From Aneurinibacillus uraniidurans (lineage in GTDB: Bacteria; Bacillota; Bacilli; Aneurinibacillales; Aneurinibacillaceae), in assembly GCF_028471905.1 (NCBI RefSeq), contig NZ_CP116902.1, forward strand, positions 2,994,501-3,058,500: a stretch of 64,000 nt of DNA, in the 5' to 3' direction. Both the position numbers and the translations under genes were made by a program. Below are positions 38,692-46,882 of the stretch, one piece after another (position 1 is the first letter of the stretch; every line of letters begins with the position of its first letter). Below the pieces are notes generated by a model. The model was not told the origin of the DNA. It saw nothing but the letters and a program-made list of their open reading frames with translations, and made no database searches.

Positions 38692-39393
38692 TTATAAGTA
38701 CGTATCGAGCATCGTTCCGCTAGTAAATGCTTGTGTATACATCATGTTGGAAACTGTGTGGTAGTATCTAGATGGTTGTTGATTTAATAAAGAAGAAGTA
38801 AAAATAGCAGGTATAGATAGTAGCAATCCAGAGGCGGGGACATATTTTATTGCTTGAATCTGTTCCGATATGGTAGATGCAATTCCACCACTCCCACTAA
38901 TCACTGATTGGACACGAACAGCGTCGTTCGTGAGAGCCTTGTTAAGTTTTTGCGAGTCAATCTCAAGTACTCCGTCTGCTTGAACCGAAATTCCAACGTT
39001 CTGTAGGACTTCCGAATCGAATAATAGACTGCGAGACATGTTGTGTACAGTCTGCTGTGGCAGCCCGTCTTTCTCATCCTGTACAGTACGCAGCATATCA
39101 TTATACGCAGCAGCAAAATCTCCAATGGCCTGATAGATTTCTCGATGATCCTGCTTACTGTATATACCGTCTAGATTCGACTCAAGAAGCACTTCCGCTG
39201 CTTTGCTCGCTTCTGCTATACTGCGGTGTACTTCCACAGCCGCTGCTGTTCCACTGCGAACGATACCAGACAAATTGCTCTGGGGCGGAAAGGATATCGT
39301 AGGCATCGTACTTCCTACCCGGCGTGTTTGTGGTTTCGGCCATGCAGCAGGCTTGTTGTACCATTCTGTATAGTGCTGGATTTGCGAAATCAC
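38692..39393 (-). CDS. FliD C-terminal-like protein (orphan)
   Basis: A 233-residue protein. After ~90 residues of unclear nature (Pro/Thr-rich), residues ~95-200 resemble the C-terminal region of the flagellar cap protein FliD: helix-rich repeats, then the stretch in which SEVLQNVGISVQADGVLEID and QKLNKAL fit the FliD 'Lxx-IGI-x-x-DG-x-LxLDxxKL' pattern. The N-terminal FliD polymerisation segment is missing. The start is GTG 39393, after GGAGAGGAG; the frame extends upstream to 39543 without a ribosome site. Possibly a filament-associated accessory or remnant. Confidence 0.5.
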   Translation of the reverse strand: MISQIQHYTEWYNKPAAWPKPQTRRVGSTMPTISFPPQSNLSGIVRSGTAAAVEVHRSIAEASKAAEVLLESNLDGIYSKQDHREIYQAIGDFAAAYNDMLRTVQDEKDGLPQQTVHNMSRSLLFDSEVLQNVGISVQADGVLEIDSQKLNKALTNDAVRVQSVISGSGGIASTISEQIQAIKYVPASGLLLSIPAIFTSSLLNQQPSRYYHTVSNMMYTQAFTSGTMLDTYL

Positions 39394-39502
39394 TTCAATC
39401 ACTCCTCTCCTACCATAGAAGTATTTTACAACATGTGGATCACGATGCACACTATGCAATCTAACTTTATTCCTGCAAAAAACTGCCCAGATGGACAGCT
39501 TG

Positions 39503-39787
39503 CTACGCAAAAGTAACCACAAAATAACCATAACAGGCAGCATTCACCAAAAATGTTACAACAGCCGCCAGCCACAAACCCTGCATCGTTCGAACTTTGC
39601 CTTTGGTATTAAAATAAAGGGCTGCCGGTATGATATACACCAGTTGGACAAGACCAATCGCAAAAATGGGGATACCACCAAACAGTAAAATCGATGAACC
39701 ACCTGCCACGCTCACGTGCAGCCCAATTGCAAGAAAAATTCCAAGCGCCACACTCCCTTTATCCTCCTCATTTTGATACTCTTCCAT
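39503..39787 (-). CDS. Small three-TM membrane protein (third gene of radical SAM cassette)
   Basis: A 94-residue integral membrane protein with three hydrophobic segments (~14-32, ~36-58, ~70-93) and an acidic N-terminus. No family recognised. AAAGGAG precedes two adjacent ATGs (39790, 39787); the second has better spacing. It begins 14 nt after the radical SAM gene, which itself overlaps the Lgt-like gene, so all three should be one transcript; a membrane partner role is inferred. Confidence 0.6.
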   Translation of the reverse strand: MEEYQNEEDKGSVALGIFLAIGLHVSVAGGSSILLFGGIPIFAIGLVQLVYIIPAALYFNTKGKVRTMQGLWLAAVVTFLVNAACYGYFVVTFA

Positions 39788-39801
39788 CATCCCTCTCCTT
39801 T

Positions 39802-41214
39802 CTAGCCCCGCTGAATTTCCATCTGCTCCCGCATCTCTTGCAGCTGCTCTTCTTTATCATCGCGATAGAACATGTTATACGTGTCAAACGGAATAATACG
39901 TCCGTCCGGATGCACGATATGCACACACGACTTTTTGACAGAGCGCACATCAAAATTATATGGATCAAGAAACTGCATAATGAGCACGCGAAATACATGA
40001 TCGTATCCAAGCGACTTCGGCAGCATCACTTTCGGCAAACAGCACAATAATTCTTTGAGCGACGAAAACGAAGACGCCGGTGAATGATTAAGCGAGAACA
40101 ACTGAAACACTTTTGCTTTCAGTGTTTCATCCTGTTCAAAAACAATCGTATTCCGTCCCCCTTCAAGCAAAATCTCTGGGTCGATCATGCCGGTCAGCGG
40201 CGTTACCTGCTCTCCCATCTTGAGCGCGTAGCCCATCGCCAGGCAGTCCGGGTGACACGGAACCGGAATAATATCTTCTTCGTTAAAAACACCTGACTGG
40301 TCAATAATCATCCGGCGCACTTCTCCAAGTGTCAGACGGTCCTGTACTGGGTCGAACTGTTCGAGGCGACCTGCAATCTGAATCGGCTGGAATGTTACGC
40401 CCCGTACTGCTCGCTGCTTCAAGCCGTATTGAATAATCTCGCCTACTTCGTGATCATTGAGTCCTTTTTTCAGCGTCACCACAAGTGTCGTCGAAATATT
40501 GAACTCATTCAGGTGTTCAATTGCTTTCTTGCGAATATCTCGCAAGTCCGCACCGCGCAGCTCCATCAGCGTATTTTTCTCAAAACTATCAAACTGCAAG
40601 TACAACTCAAATCCTGGCAAATATGATGAAAGACGACGCACAAACTCCCGGTCCTGTGCAATGCGAATACCGTTCGTGTTAACCATCAGATGACGAATTG
40701 GTTTTGTTTTGGCAAGGTCCAAAATCTCAAAAAACTGCGGATGCAGCGTCGGTTCCCCACCGCTAATCTGGACAATATCGGGTGTCCCTTCATTCCGCAC
40801 AACACAATCCAGCATATACTCGATCTCATCAAGTGAACGCCATGTCTGACGCGCAGGGGACGCTTCCGCATAGCAAATTGGGCACTGCAAATTGCATGCA
40901 TCGGTTACTTCTACAATCGTCAGACAGCTGTGCTGTTCATGGTCAGGACAAAGCCCGCAATCATACGGACAGCCATACTTCACCGGCGTGTTCCACACAA
41001 GCGGCATTTCGGATGGCTTACTGAATTCCCGGCACTGCTTGTAATAAGCAGCATCGTTAGAGATCAGTACTTTCTCCATGCCGTGCTTGAAGCATCGCTT
41101 CACCATATAAACACAATCGTTTTCAATGATGATTTTCGCTTCGATTTTCGTATAACAGGTGGAGCAGATACTGTTGGTCAGCTCATAAAATAAATACGGT
41201 CTATTATTCGGCAT
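39802..41214 (-). CDS. Cys-rich radical SAM protein of the Tes/MJ0619-like family
   Basis: A 470-residue radical SAM enzyme. The SAM cluster motif is CNLQCPIC (Cys107, 111, 114), followed by SGGEP (151-155) and VNTNGIRIA. Extra cysteines: 17, 20, 34, 41 (a CxxC...CFKHG site like a rubredoxin knuckle), 82, 86, 89, 97 (GCPYDCGLCPDHEQHSC), then 320, 324 (CHPDC) and 391/392, 430. This layout, with the closing HPDGRIIPFDTYNMFYR, resembles archaeal tetraether synthase Tes and the MJ0619 group, which join lipid alkyl chains. The lipid role here is inferred. ATG 41214 overlaps the Lgt-like gene by 11 nt. Confidence 0.8.
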   Translation of the reverse strand: MPNNRPYLFYELTNSICSTCYTKIEAKIIIENDCVYMVKRCFKHGMEKVLISNDAAYYKQCREFSKPSEMPLVWNTPVKYGCPYDCGLCPDHEQHSCLTIVEVTDACNLQCPICYAEASPARQTWRSLDEIEYMLDCVVRNEGTPDIVQISGGEPTLHPQFFEILDLAKTKPIRHLMVNTNGIRIAQDREFVRRLSSYLPGFELYLQFDSFEKNTLMELRGADLRDIRKKAIEHLNEFNISTTLVVTLKKGLNDHEVGEIIQYGLKQRAVRGVTFQPIQIAGRLEQFDPVQDRLTLGEVRRMIIDQSGVFNEEDIIPVPCHPDCLAMGYALKMGEQVTPLTGMIDPEILLEGGRNTIVFEQDETLKAKVFQLFSLNHSPASSFSSLKELLCCLPKVMLPKSLGYDHVFRVLIMQFLDPYNFDVRSVKKSCVHIVHPDGRIIPFDTYNMFYRDDKEEQLQEMREQMEIQRG

Positions 41215-41968
41215 ATGGAATAACCTCGCTTTTTCTTTGAACTATATGGCGTGCAATGAGGCGGCCGTAATAAAGAAGACCAGCCAGCGCTGCGATCTGA
41301 ATGTTATTGAATCCCCCATATGGATGAGGAGTTGGCTTAATAAAGTCGATGCCAAAGCGAAACAGCAGGTAGCCCACCATAAAAAACTGAAACCCGCTTC
41401 CTTCCCACAGCGTGTAATTCCGTTTCACTCCCCACAATATAAGACCAAGACAAAATAAAAAGACAATTTCATACAATTTTGTCGGGTGCCGCATGATGCC
41501 GTCTCCAAAATCCACGCCAATACTCCAGTCAGTGGCGATTCCATACGTATGGTCAGACAGTCCAGTCAAAAAACAGCCGATCCGTCCAATACTCATTCCA
41601 ACCAGCAGCGGGAACACAAAATCATCACCTGTTGACCGTGTCCATCCGATTCGTTTTTTCATATACTCAACACCGATCAATCCACCAAGCAGACCTCCGA
41701 CGATCGTTTTGCCTGCGAGCAAATAGTGCACATCTGTGATGTGCTGTACAGTAAGGGTAGGCTGTTCGAGCCAGTACAGCGCCTTAGAGCCAAATGCCGC
41801 TCCGGTAGCGGCTCCAATCATAACCCAGATGGCTTTGTCATAAGGAATGCGTTCTTTATTGCGCGTGTACAGGTAAATACGAAATCCAATAAAATAAGCA
41901 AGACATTCAAAGATAAAGTGCGGGTGAAACGTCCAAGAGCCAATATGGATATAATACGGAAATGTCAT
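41204..41968 (-). CDS. Lgt-like (prolipoprotein diacylglyceryl transferase family) membrane protein
   Basis: A 254-residue polytopic membrane protein with about six to seven TM helices. Lgt hallmarks are present: GRIGCFLTG (residues 128-136; canonical GRIGNFxNG) and RHPTKLYE (160-167; canonical RHPSQLYE). Two residues important in E. coli Lgt are changed: the Asn of GRIGN is Cys, and the HGGL His region reads VGGLLGGLIG. So it is likely a paralogue transferring a diacylglyceryl or related group elsewhere, not the housekeeping lgt. GAGGTGAATC precedes ATG 41968. First gene of the cassette. Confidence 0.8.
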   Translation of the reverse strand: MTFPYYIHIGSWTFHPHFIFECLAYFIGFRIYLYTRNKERIPYDKAIWVMIGAATGAAFGSKALYWLEQPTLTVQHITDVHYLLAGKTIVGGLLGGLIGVEYMKKRIGWTRSTGDDFVFPLLVGMSIGRIGCFLTGLSDHTYGIATDWSIGVDFGDGIMRHPTKLYEIVFLFCLGLILWGVKRNYTLWEGSGFQFFMVGYLLFRFGIDFIKPTPHPYGGFNNIQIAALAGLLYYGRLIARHIVQRKSEVIPYAE

Positions 41969-42068
41969 GATTCACCTCATTTCATCCAAAAATCATAGTC
42001 AATCCCATTTTATAACATAAAAATCCGGAAGGATATGGAATTATGAGATCAACCTGTGTTTTTACACA

Positions 42069-42110
42069 AGAAGGGAGCCAGGCAGTATAAACAGCCTGGC
42101 TCCCTTCTTT
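42069..42110. terminator. Bidirectional terminator after paaK
   Basis: Stem AAGAAGGGAGCCAGGC / GCCTGGCTCCCTTCTT between paaK and the Lgt-like gene; long and symmetric. Confidence 0.85.
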
Positions 42111-42142
42111 ATCTATTGATTTGCAAACGCTTTCTATTTTGG

Positions 42143-43471
42143 CTAACCAATCAATGATTTTGTCCGGTTATCTACAATTCGTACCGCTTTTCCTTCACTA
42201 CGCATGATGCTGTTCGGCTCACGAATCCGCAGCAGTACCGATACGCCAAGCGCATTTTTCATCTCATGGCCAATGCGGCGTACAAGGTCAGCAATCGTAT
42301 CGTTCTCTTCCAGTGATCCGACAACTGCTTTGTATTCCTTTGTTATCTCAGCATGCACCTCGAAGCGATCCAGTGCACCGTCTCTTTCAATTACGACTTG
42401 ATAATGCGGGGCAAGCTCACGGAATTGGAACAATACGCCCTCGATCTCAGTCGGGAACACGTTCACACCACGAATGATCAGCATATCGTCTACGCGGCCC
42501 TTAATGCGTGACATACGCAAACTCGTCCGCCCGCATTTACAGGTAGCAGGATTCAGCGACGCAATATCTCCAGTCCGATAACGAATGACCGGAAAAGCTT
42601 CCTTCGTCAACGAAGTAAAGACGAGCTCTCCTTCCATACCGTATGGCAGCACCTCACCGGTTTCTGGATCTACAATCTCAGCAATAAAATGGTCATCTGC
42701 GATATGCAGGCCATCCTGTGCCTCAATGCACTCAATCGAAACACCTGGTCCTAGTACTTCACTCAGTCCATAAATATCAATCGCCTTAATATTCAGTCTT
42801 TCTTCAAGCTGCATCCGCATCTCTTCCGACCATGGCTCTGCTCCGAAGATTCCATACTCAATTGTAGTCGCACGCGGGTCTTTTCCCATCCGCTCCATCT
42901 CTTCCGCAATGTTCATCACATACGACGGTGTTCCGGAAATGCCGCGCGGCTTAAAATCTTCAATCAACGTAATCTGACGCGGCGTATTCCCACCTGATAC
43001 CGGAACGGCAACCGCACGCAAATGCTCAATACCATAGTGTAGACCAAGGCCCCCCGTAAACAAGCCATAGCCGTACGCATTATGAAAAATATCCCCTGGT
43101 CTTCCGCCTGCTGCACAGATCGCACGAGCGACAATCTCGCCCCAGTTCTCAATGTCCTGCTTTGTATAGCCAACAACTGTTGGCTTGCCTTTCGTACCCG
43201 AAGAGCCGTGGATCCGTACAACGTCTGACATATCTACCGCGAACAAATTGAATGGATAATTCTCTCGTAGGTCCGTTTTTTTCATGAATGGGAGACGCTG
43301 CAAGTCTTCAAGCGATTGAATGTCATCCGGTGTAATTCCAGCTTGATCAAGCGCTTCCTTATGAAACGATACACGCTCATACGCATGTCGTACCGTTTGC
43401 TGCAACCGTTCAAGTTGAAGCGCTTCCTTTTGTTCACGCCCCATCGTCTCCATTGCTTCATTGAAAATCAC
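42143..43471 (-). CDS. paaK: Phenylacetate-CoA ligase
   Basis: A 442-residue ANL-family enzyme that makes phenylacetyl-CoA from phenylacetate, ATP and CoA. P-loop HGSSGTKGKPTVVGYT near residue 88, YGLSEVLGPGVSIEC near 235, YRTGDIASL near 300 and GRVDDMLIIRGVNVFPTEIE near 325; length matches PaaK. Lies 15 nt downstream of an enoyl-CoA hydratase gene, in the paaX-led unit. Confidence 0.95.
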   Translation of the reverse strand: MIFNEAMETMGREQKEALQLERLQQTVRHAYERVSFHKEALDQAGITPDDIQSLEDLQRLPFMKKTDLRENYPFNLFAVDMSDVVRIHGSSGTKGKPTVVGYTKQDIENWGEIVARAICAAGGRPGDIFHNAYGYGLFTGGLGLHYGIEHLRAVAVPVSGGNTPRQITLIEDFKPRGISGTPSYVMNIAEEMERMGKDPRATTIEYGIFGAEPWSEEMRMQLEERLNIKAIDIYGLSEVLGPGVSIECIEAQDGLHIADDHFIAEIVDPETGEVLPYGMEGELVFTSLTKEAFPVIRYRTGDIASLNPATCKCGRTSLRMSRIKGRVDDMLIIRGVNVFPTEIEGVLFQFRELAPHYQVVIERDGALDRFEVHAEITKEYKAVVGSLEENDTIADLVRRIGHEMKNALGVSVLLRIREPNSIMRSEGKAVRIVDNRTKSLIG

Positions 43472-43486
43472 ATGAACGCCTCCCTT

Positions 43487-44275
43487 TTATTCGCCGAGAA
43501 ATATCGGTTTTCTTTTCTCACTGAATGCTGTCAGCGCCTCTACCCGGTCCTTCGTCGGAATAATTACCTCGTATGCTTTCGTTTCAATATCAAGACCTGT
43601 TTGCAAATCTACACTGCTGCCTTTGCTAATCGCGTATTTAGCCTGATACACAGCAAGCGGCGCATTCTGAACAATCTCTTCCGCCAATGCGAAAGCTGCC
43701 GCAAGCATTGCATCGCAGTCCTCGGCCACACCGTTGAGAATGCCATATTCATACGCTTGCTCTGCCGTAATTTTACGAGCTGTGAACACAAGCTCCTTCG
43801 CTTTCGCTGGGCCGATCAGACGCGTCAAGCGCTGTGTACCGCCCGCTCCCGGAATAATGCCCAAGCTAACTTCTGTCAATCCCATGCCTGCTCCGGCTAC
43901 AGAAAAGCGGAAATCACAAGCAAGCGCTAACTCAAATCCTCCGCCAAACGCATACCCATTAATAGCTGCAATCACCGGCTGCGGCAAACGCTCAACCGCT
44001 GTAAACACATCACGGATTTTCGCAACATTACGACGCACTTCCTGTTCATTCAATGTACGGCGCTCTTTCAAATCAGCACCGGCAGAAAATGCTCTGCCGG
44101 CTGCCGTGATGATTACCGTACGAATATCTTTCGTACGCTGCGCAATATTTTCTACTAGTTCACCGAGTTCCTTAAGCGTTTCGTAATTAAACGTATTCAT
44201 GCTCTCTGGACGATTCAAGGTAATAATCCCAATATATCCTTTTTGCTCAAATAAAATATTTTCTGTCTTTACCAT
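43487..44275 (-). CDS. Enoyl-CoA hydratase/isomerase (crotonase)
   Basis: A 262-residue crotonase-fold enzyme. CoA oxyanion segments AFSAGADLKE near residue 64 and NGYAFGGGFELALACDFR near 105; both hydratase Glu are present (FELA and TEVSLGIIPGAGG). So it should hydrate an enoyl-CoA. One of three crotonases in the cluster. Downstream of paaX by 39 nt and directly before paaK. Exact substrate not determined. Confidence 0.9.
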   Translation of the reverse strand: MVKTENILFEQKGYIGIITLNRPESMNTFNYETLKELGELVENIAQRTKDIRTVIITAAGRAFSAGADLKERRTLNEQEVRRNVAKIRDVFTAVERLPQPVIAAINGYAFGGGFELALACDFRFSVAGAGMGLTEVSLGIIPGAGGTQRLTRLIGPAKAKELVFTARKITAEQAYEYGILNGVAEDCDAMLAAAFALAEEIVQNAPLAVYQAKYAISKGSSVDLQTGLDIETKAYEVIIPTKDRVEALTAFSEKRKPIFLGE

Positions 44276-44314
44276 GAAAAATTCTCCTCTCTAGTACGAT
44301 GATGATCGCGTCAA

Positions 44315-45142
44315 CTATACAACGGGAGCTGTTTCAAAAAACGACAGAAAGAATCGGACAGCACCCGGATGCAATAAATCATAATAGCCACGGAATAGCT
44401 CTTCTGCTTCCTTCCCCAACCAGAAATCCGGCAGCAGTACATCTGGCAAACTTGGATCAATAAATAAAAATTTCCTATATTCATGTACAAGCTTCGTCTT
44501 CTCTACAAAACATTCATTGTCCTGTAAACCTTCACGCTGACGTAATTTTTCTTTTATATCATCATATTTCGGACGATACTCTGTAATGAACGCTTCATAC
44601 GCAGCATTAATCTCATCCAGATTCCAGCAGCGGCTCACCAGCCCAGCCGGGTCGCTCCAACCAAGATGCTGTGCGTGAAAAATCTCTACATACGATGTAA
44701 TCTCATATGCCTCGTTCATATCTTTAACCCGCTCTTCAAGATTGTGCGGGCTAATCCATGTGCTGTTCGCCAGCATTCCAAATCCCATCCACGATAACTC
44801 TTTGCGCAGCTGATCGCGTAAATGTCGTTTCTCTTCTGGAATGTTATAGCTCACAATACTCCAGTTGCCATCCCATTCCGCAGGCATCTCCTTATAAATA
44901 CGCAATGCAGCTTCATCTAACCGCTTCTTGCCGCGCGATGTCATACGATAATAGCTCCGATTCCCGATCTTGCGCGATTCAATCCATCCCTGCTTCATCA
45001 TGCGTGAAATTGCAGCACGGATGGCCGGCTCGGATAGTCCGAATTCTCCCATCAGCTTCGTCAGACTTCCAACCCATATCTCGCCACCATAATGACGTAC
45101 ATATTCACCATAAATGGTAAACAACATAGACTGAGATTTCAC
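44315..45142 (-). CDS. paaX: PaaX-family transcriptional regulator
   Basis: A 275-residue regulator. N-terminal winged helix (~1-75; LFTIYGEYVRHYGGEIW, PAIRAAISRMMKQGW), PaaX central domain (WSIVSYNIPEEKR, LRKELSWMGFGML) and PaaX C-terminal domain (HEYRKFLFIDPSLPDVLLP). Relatives repress phenylacetate genes until phenylacetyl-CoA binds. The start is GTG 45142 with GGAGGG 7 nt upstream; an upstream ATG at 45199 has no site. Leads a unit with the crotonase and paaK. Confidence 0.9.
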   Translation of the reverse strand: MKSQSMLFTIYGEYVRHYGGEIWVGSLTKLMGEFGLSEPAIRAAISRMMKQGWIESRKIGNRSYYRMTSRGKKRLDEAALRIYKEMPAEWDGNWSIVSYNIPEEKRHLRDQLRKELSWMGFGMLANSTWISPHNLEERVKDMNEAYEITSYVEIFHAQHLGWSDPAGLVSRCWNLDEINAAYEAFITEYRPKYDDIKEKLRQREGLQDNECFVEKTKLVHEYRKFLFIDPSLPDVLLPDFWLGKEAEELFRGYYDLLHPGAVRFFLSFFETAPVV

Positions 45143-45271
45143 TTTGTTTCCCTCCAACCCTTCTGTAAAACATTTTGCTTGTCTATTATAGCGCATCACA
45201 TCCCTTTTTTTCCGCTGATGCGTACCGATATTGACGCTCGTTCAGAATTTGATTACTATAAAAAAGAAAAG

Positions 45272-45310
45272 TATAGCGCTATAGAAACGAACTTATAATA
45301 AAGCGTTATA
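45272..45310. promoter_or_regulatory. Tandem palindromes, probable PaaX operator
   Basis: TATAGCGCTATA (45272-45283, perfect) and ATAAAGCGTTATA (45298-45310), both of the form TATA-(G/A)CGC-T-(A/T)TA, 26 nt apart. They overlap the -35 zone and the -10/start of the plus-strand gene at 45335 (TATAAT at 45294-45299) and lie about 130 nt upstream of paaX. Confidence 0.45.
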
Positions 45311-45334
45311 CAAAAGTAGGGTGGAGGAATCTCA

Positions 45335-45619
45335 ATGAATATAACAAAGGTAAAAGGATTAGATTCGACAGCCAATCCTTATCCATATGAAGCACACATC
45401 ATAAATATTCAGCGCTCGGATACAACAAATGCAGAAGTCATTACCTGGCAGTTTACGAATGGTGAACTTGTTCAGCTTATGCTATATAGCCCGGATGACG
45501 CCGTTCTACTATCTGTATCACCTGCTATTGTACTTCCAGAAGAAAACGAAGAGGGACATTTCTTTACCGCAGGTGAGATCAAACTGTTTCTATCTCGTAT
45601 CAAAAACCATAACAGCTAG
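45335..45619 (+). CDS. Hypothetical protein inside the paa cluster
   Basis: A 94-residue soluble protein, beta-rich by pattern, acidic at the end (PEENEEGHFFTAGEIKLFLSRI). Unknown family. GGAGG 7 nt before ATG 45335. It is divergent from paaX, and its promoter overlaps the palindromes at 45272-45310, so it may be regulated with the cluster. Confidence 0.55.
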   Translation: MNITKVKGLDSTANPYPYEAHIINIQRSDTTNAEVITWQFTNGELVQLMLYSPDDAVLLSVSPAIVLPEENEEGHFFTAGEIKLFLSRIKNHNS

Positions 45620-45655
45620 CAAAAAAGCCGGAGTCAGATGATTCCGGCTTTTTTG
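45620..45655. terminator. Bidirectional terminator
   Basis: Stem AAAAAAGCCGGA / TCCGGCTTTTTT between convergent genes at 45335 and 45666. Confidence 0.85.
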
Positions 45656-45665
45656 CCGGGTACGC

Positions 45666-46070
45666 CTATGATTCGAGTGCTTCTCGTAGTTCCTGAAGCT
45701 TCTTCTCCATACGAGCCTTGCGAAAAATCGCTTGTGTAAATGTACCCTGTCCAATCACTCCGTGTGAGGTACGAGCCGTTACTTCACATACAACTCGACG
45801 TTCCGTTACCTGTGTACAGACTGCGGTAAATACCACTTTCTCGCCTACGATCGCGGGCCCCGTATGCGTAATCGACACATCATAACCCGCTCCTTCTTCC
45901 CCCTCTTCGAGGTAAGGCAAAATGACATGTCGGCCGGCTTTTTCCATATAATAAATCATCGTTACCGTAGACATGACTTGATGGACTACTTCTCCATCAA
46001 AAGCGGGACGCATCTCGTCTGTCACTGTAATCTCGAGATTCGCTGTCACACCCGGTGTAAGTTCCTTCAT
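45666..46070 (-). CDS. FlK-type hotdog acyl-CoA thioesterase
   Basis: A 134-residue hotdog protein of the fluoroacetyl-CoA thioesterase (FlK) family. LTPGVTANLEITVT at the N-terminus, then MSTVTMIYYMEKAGRHVILPYLEEGEE (the VLSTPAMIxxMExA-like helix) and the end GVIGQGTFTQAIF (IGxGxHxR-like). Relatives hydrolyse short or aromatic acyl-CoAs. The start is ATG 46070 following GGGGGTGAGAG. Last gene of the EthD-PaaI-crotonase unit; may recycle CoA from blocked intermediates. Confidence 0.75.
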   Translation of the reverse strand: MKELTPGVTANLEITVTDEMRPAFDGEVVHQVMSTVTMIYYMEKAGRHVILPYLEEGEEGAGYDVSITHTGPAIVGEKVVFTAVCTQVTERRVVCEVTARTSHGVIGQGTFTQAIFRKARMEKKLQELREALES

Positions 46071-46086
46071 ACTCTCACCCCCACGG

Positions 46087-46866
46087 TTATTTCCCCGTGA
46101 ACACTGGCACGCGCTTCTCGAAAAACGCCTGTACGCCTTCTTTATGATCAGCGGTATTTCCTGCGATATCTTGCGAGTATGCTTCATACTCAAGCGCTTC
46201 TTCAAGTGTCATATGAAGGCTTTTATACATCGCCTTTTTAATTAAACCAATGCTTCTCGTTGGCAGCACAGCTAGACGCTCGGCGTATGCACGTACGCGT
46301 TCTGCAAACTGCTCCGCTGGATATACTTGATTGACCATGCCAATCCGGTGCGCTTCTGTAGCATCAAGCTTATCCCCACTAAGCGCCAATTCAAGTGCAC
46401 GCCCGATGCCTACGATACGCGGGAGAAAATAGCATCCACCGGAATCCGGCACAAGTCCAATATTGATGAACGCATTACTGAACACAGCATTGTCTGCCGC
46501 CAACCTGAGATCACAAGCAAGTGCCAGACTCATTCCAGCTCCTGCTGCTGCACCGTTCACAGCCGCAATTACCGGCTTACCCATATTTTGAATCTGCATA
46601 ACCATCGGATTGTATCGCTCACGTAACAGTGCGCTGAACTCTACTGGTTCACCCGACTGTACTTCTCCGAGATCTTGCCCGGCATTGAACGCCTTACCTG
46701 CGCCAGTAATGACCACGCACCGTACATCTGCATCCTTCTCTGCCTGCTTGAGCGCCGTAATAATCTCCTTATGCATCTGCTTCGTAAACGCGTTATATCG
46801 TTCCGGGCGGTTCAGTGTCAGCGTTGCCACATGATTGATCACTTCGTATTGAATTGTTTCGTACAT
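46087..46866 (-). CDS. paaG: PaaG-like ring-epoxyphenylacetyl-CoA isomerase (crotonase)
   Basis: A 259-residue crotonase. AFNAGQDLGEV, NGAAAGAGMSLALACDLR and IGLVPDSGGCYFLPRIVG; the Asp in VPDSGG replaces the second hydratase Glu, the mark of PaaG isomerases, which turn the ring epoxide into an oxepin. Followed by a 16-nt gap to the FlK-type gene and preceded by the paaF-like gene by 16 nt. The epoxidase that would supply its substrate is not in the window. Confidence 0.8.
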   Translation of the reverse strand: MYETIQYEVINHVATLTLNRPERYNAFTKQMHKEIITALKQAEKDADVRCVVITGAGKAFNAGQDLGEVQSGEPVEFSALLRERYNPMVMQIQNMGKPVIAAVNGAAAGAGMSLALACDLRLAADNAVFSNAFINIGLVPDSGGCYFLPRIVGIGRALELALSGDKLDATEAHRIGMVNQVYPAEQFAERVRAYAERLAVLPTRSIGLIKKAMYKSLHMTLEEALEYEAYSQDIAGNTADHKEGVQAFFEKRVPVFTGK

Positions 46867-46882
46867 GGAGACACTCCCTTCC

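Noticed and set aside
41204-41968. Annotation as housekeeping lgt
   Set aside because: Key Lgt residues are replaced and the gene is not beside hprK or ppaX, its usual neighbours.
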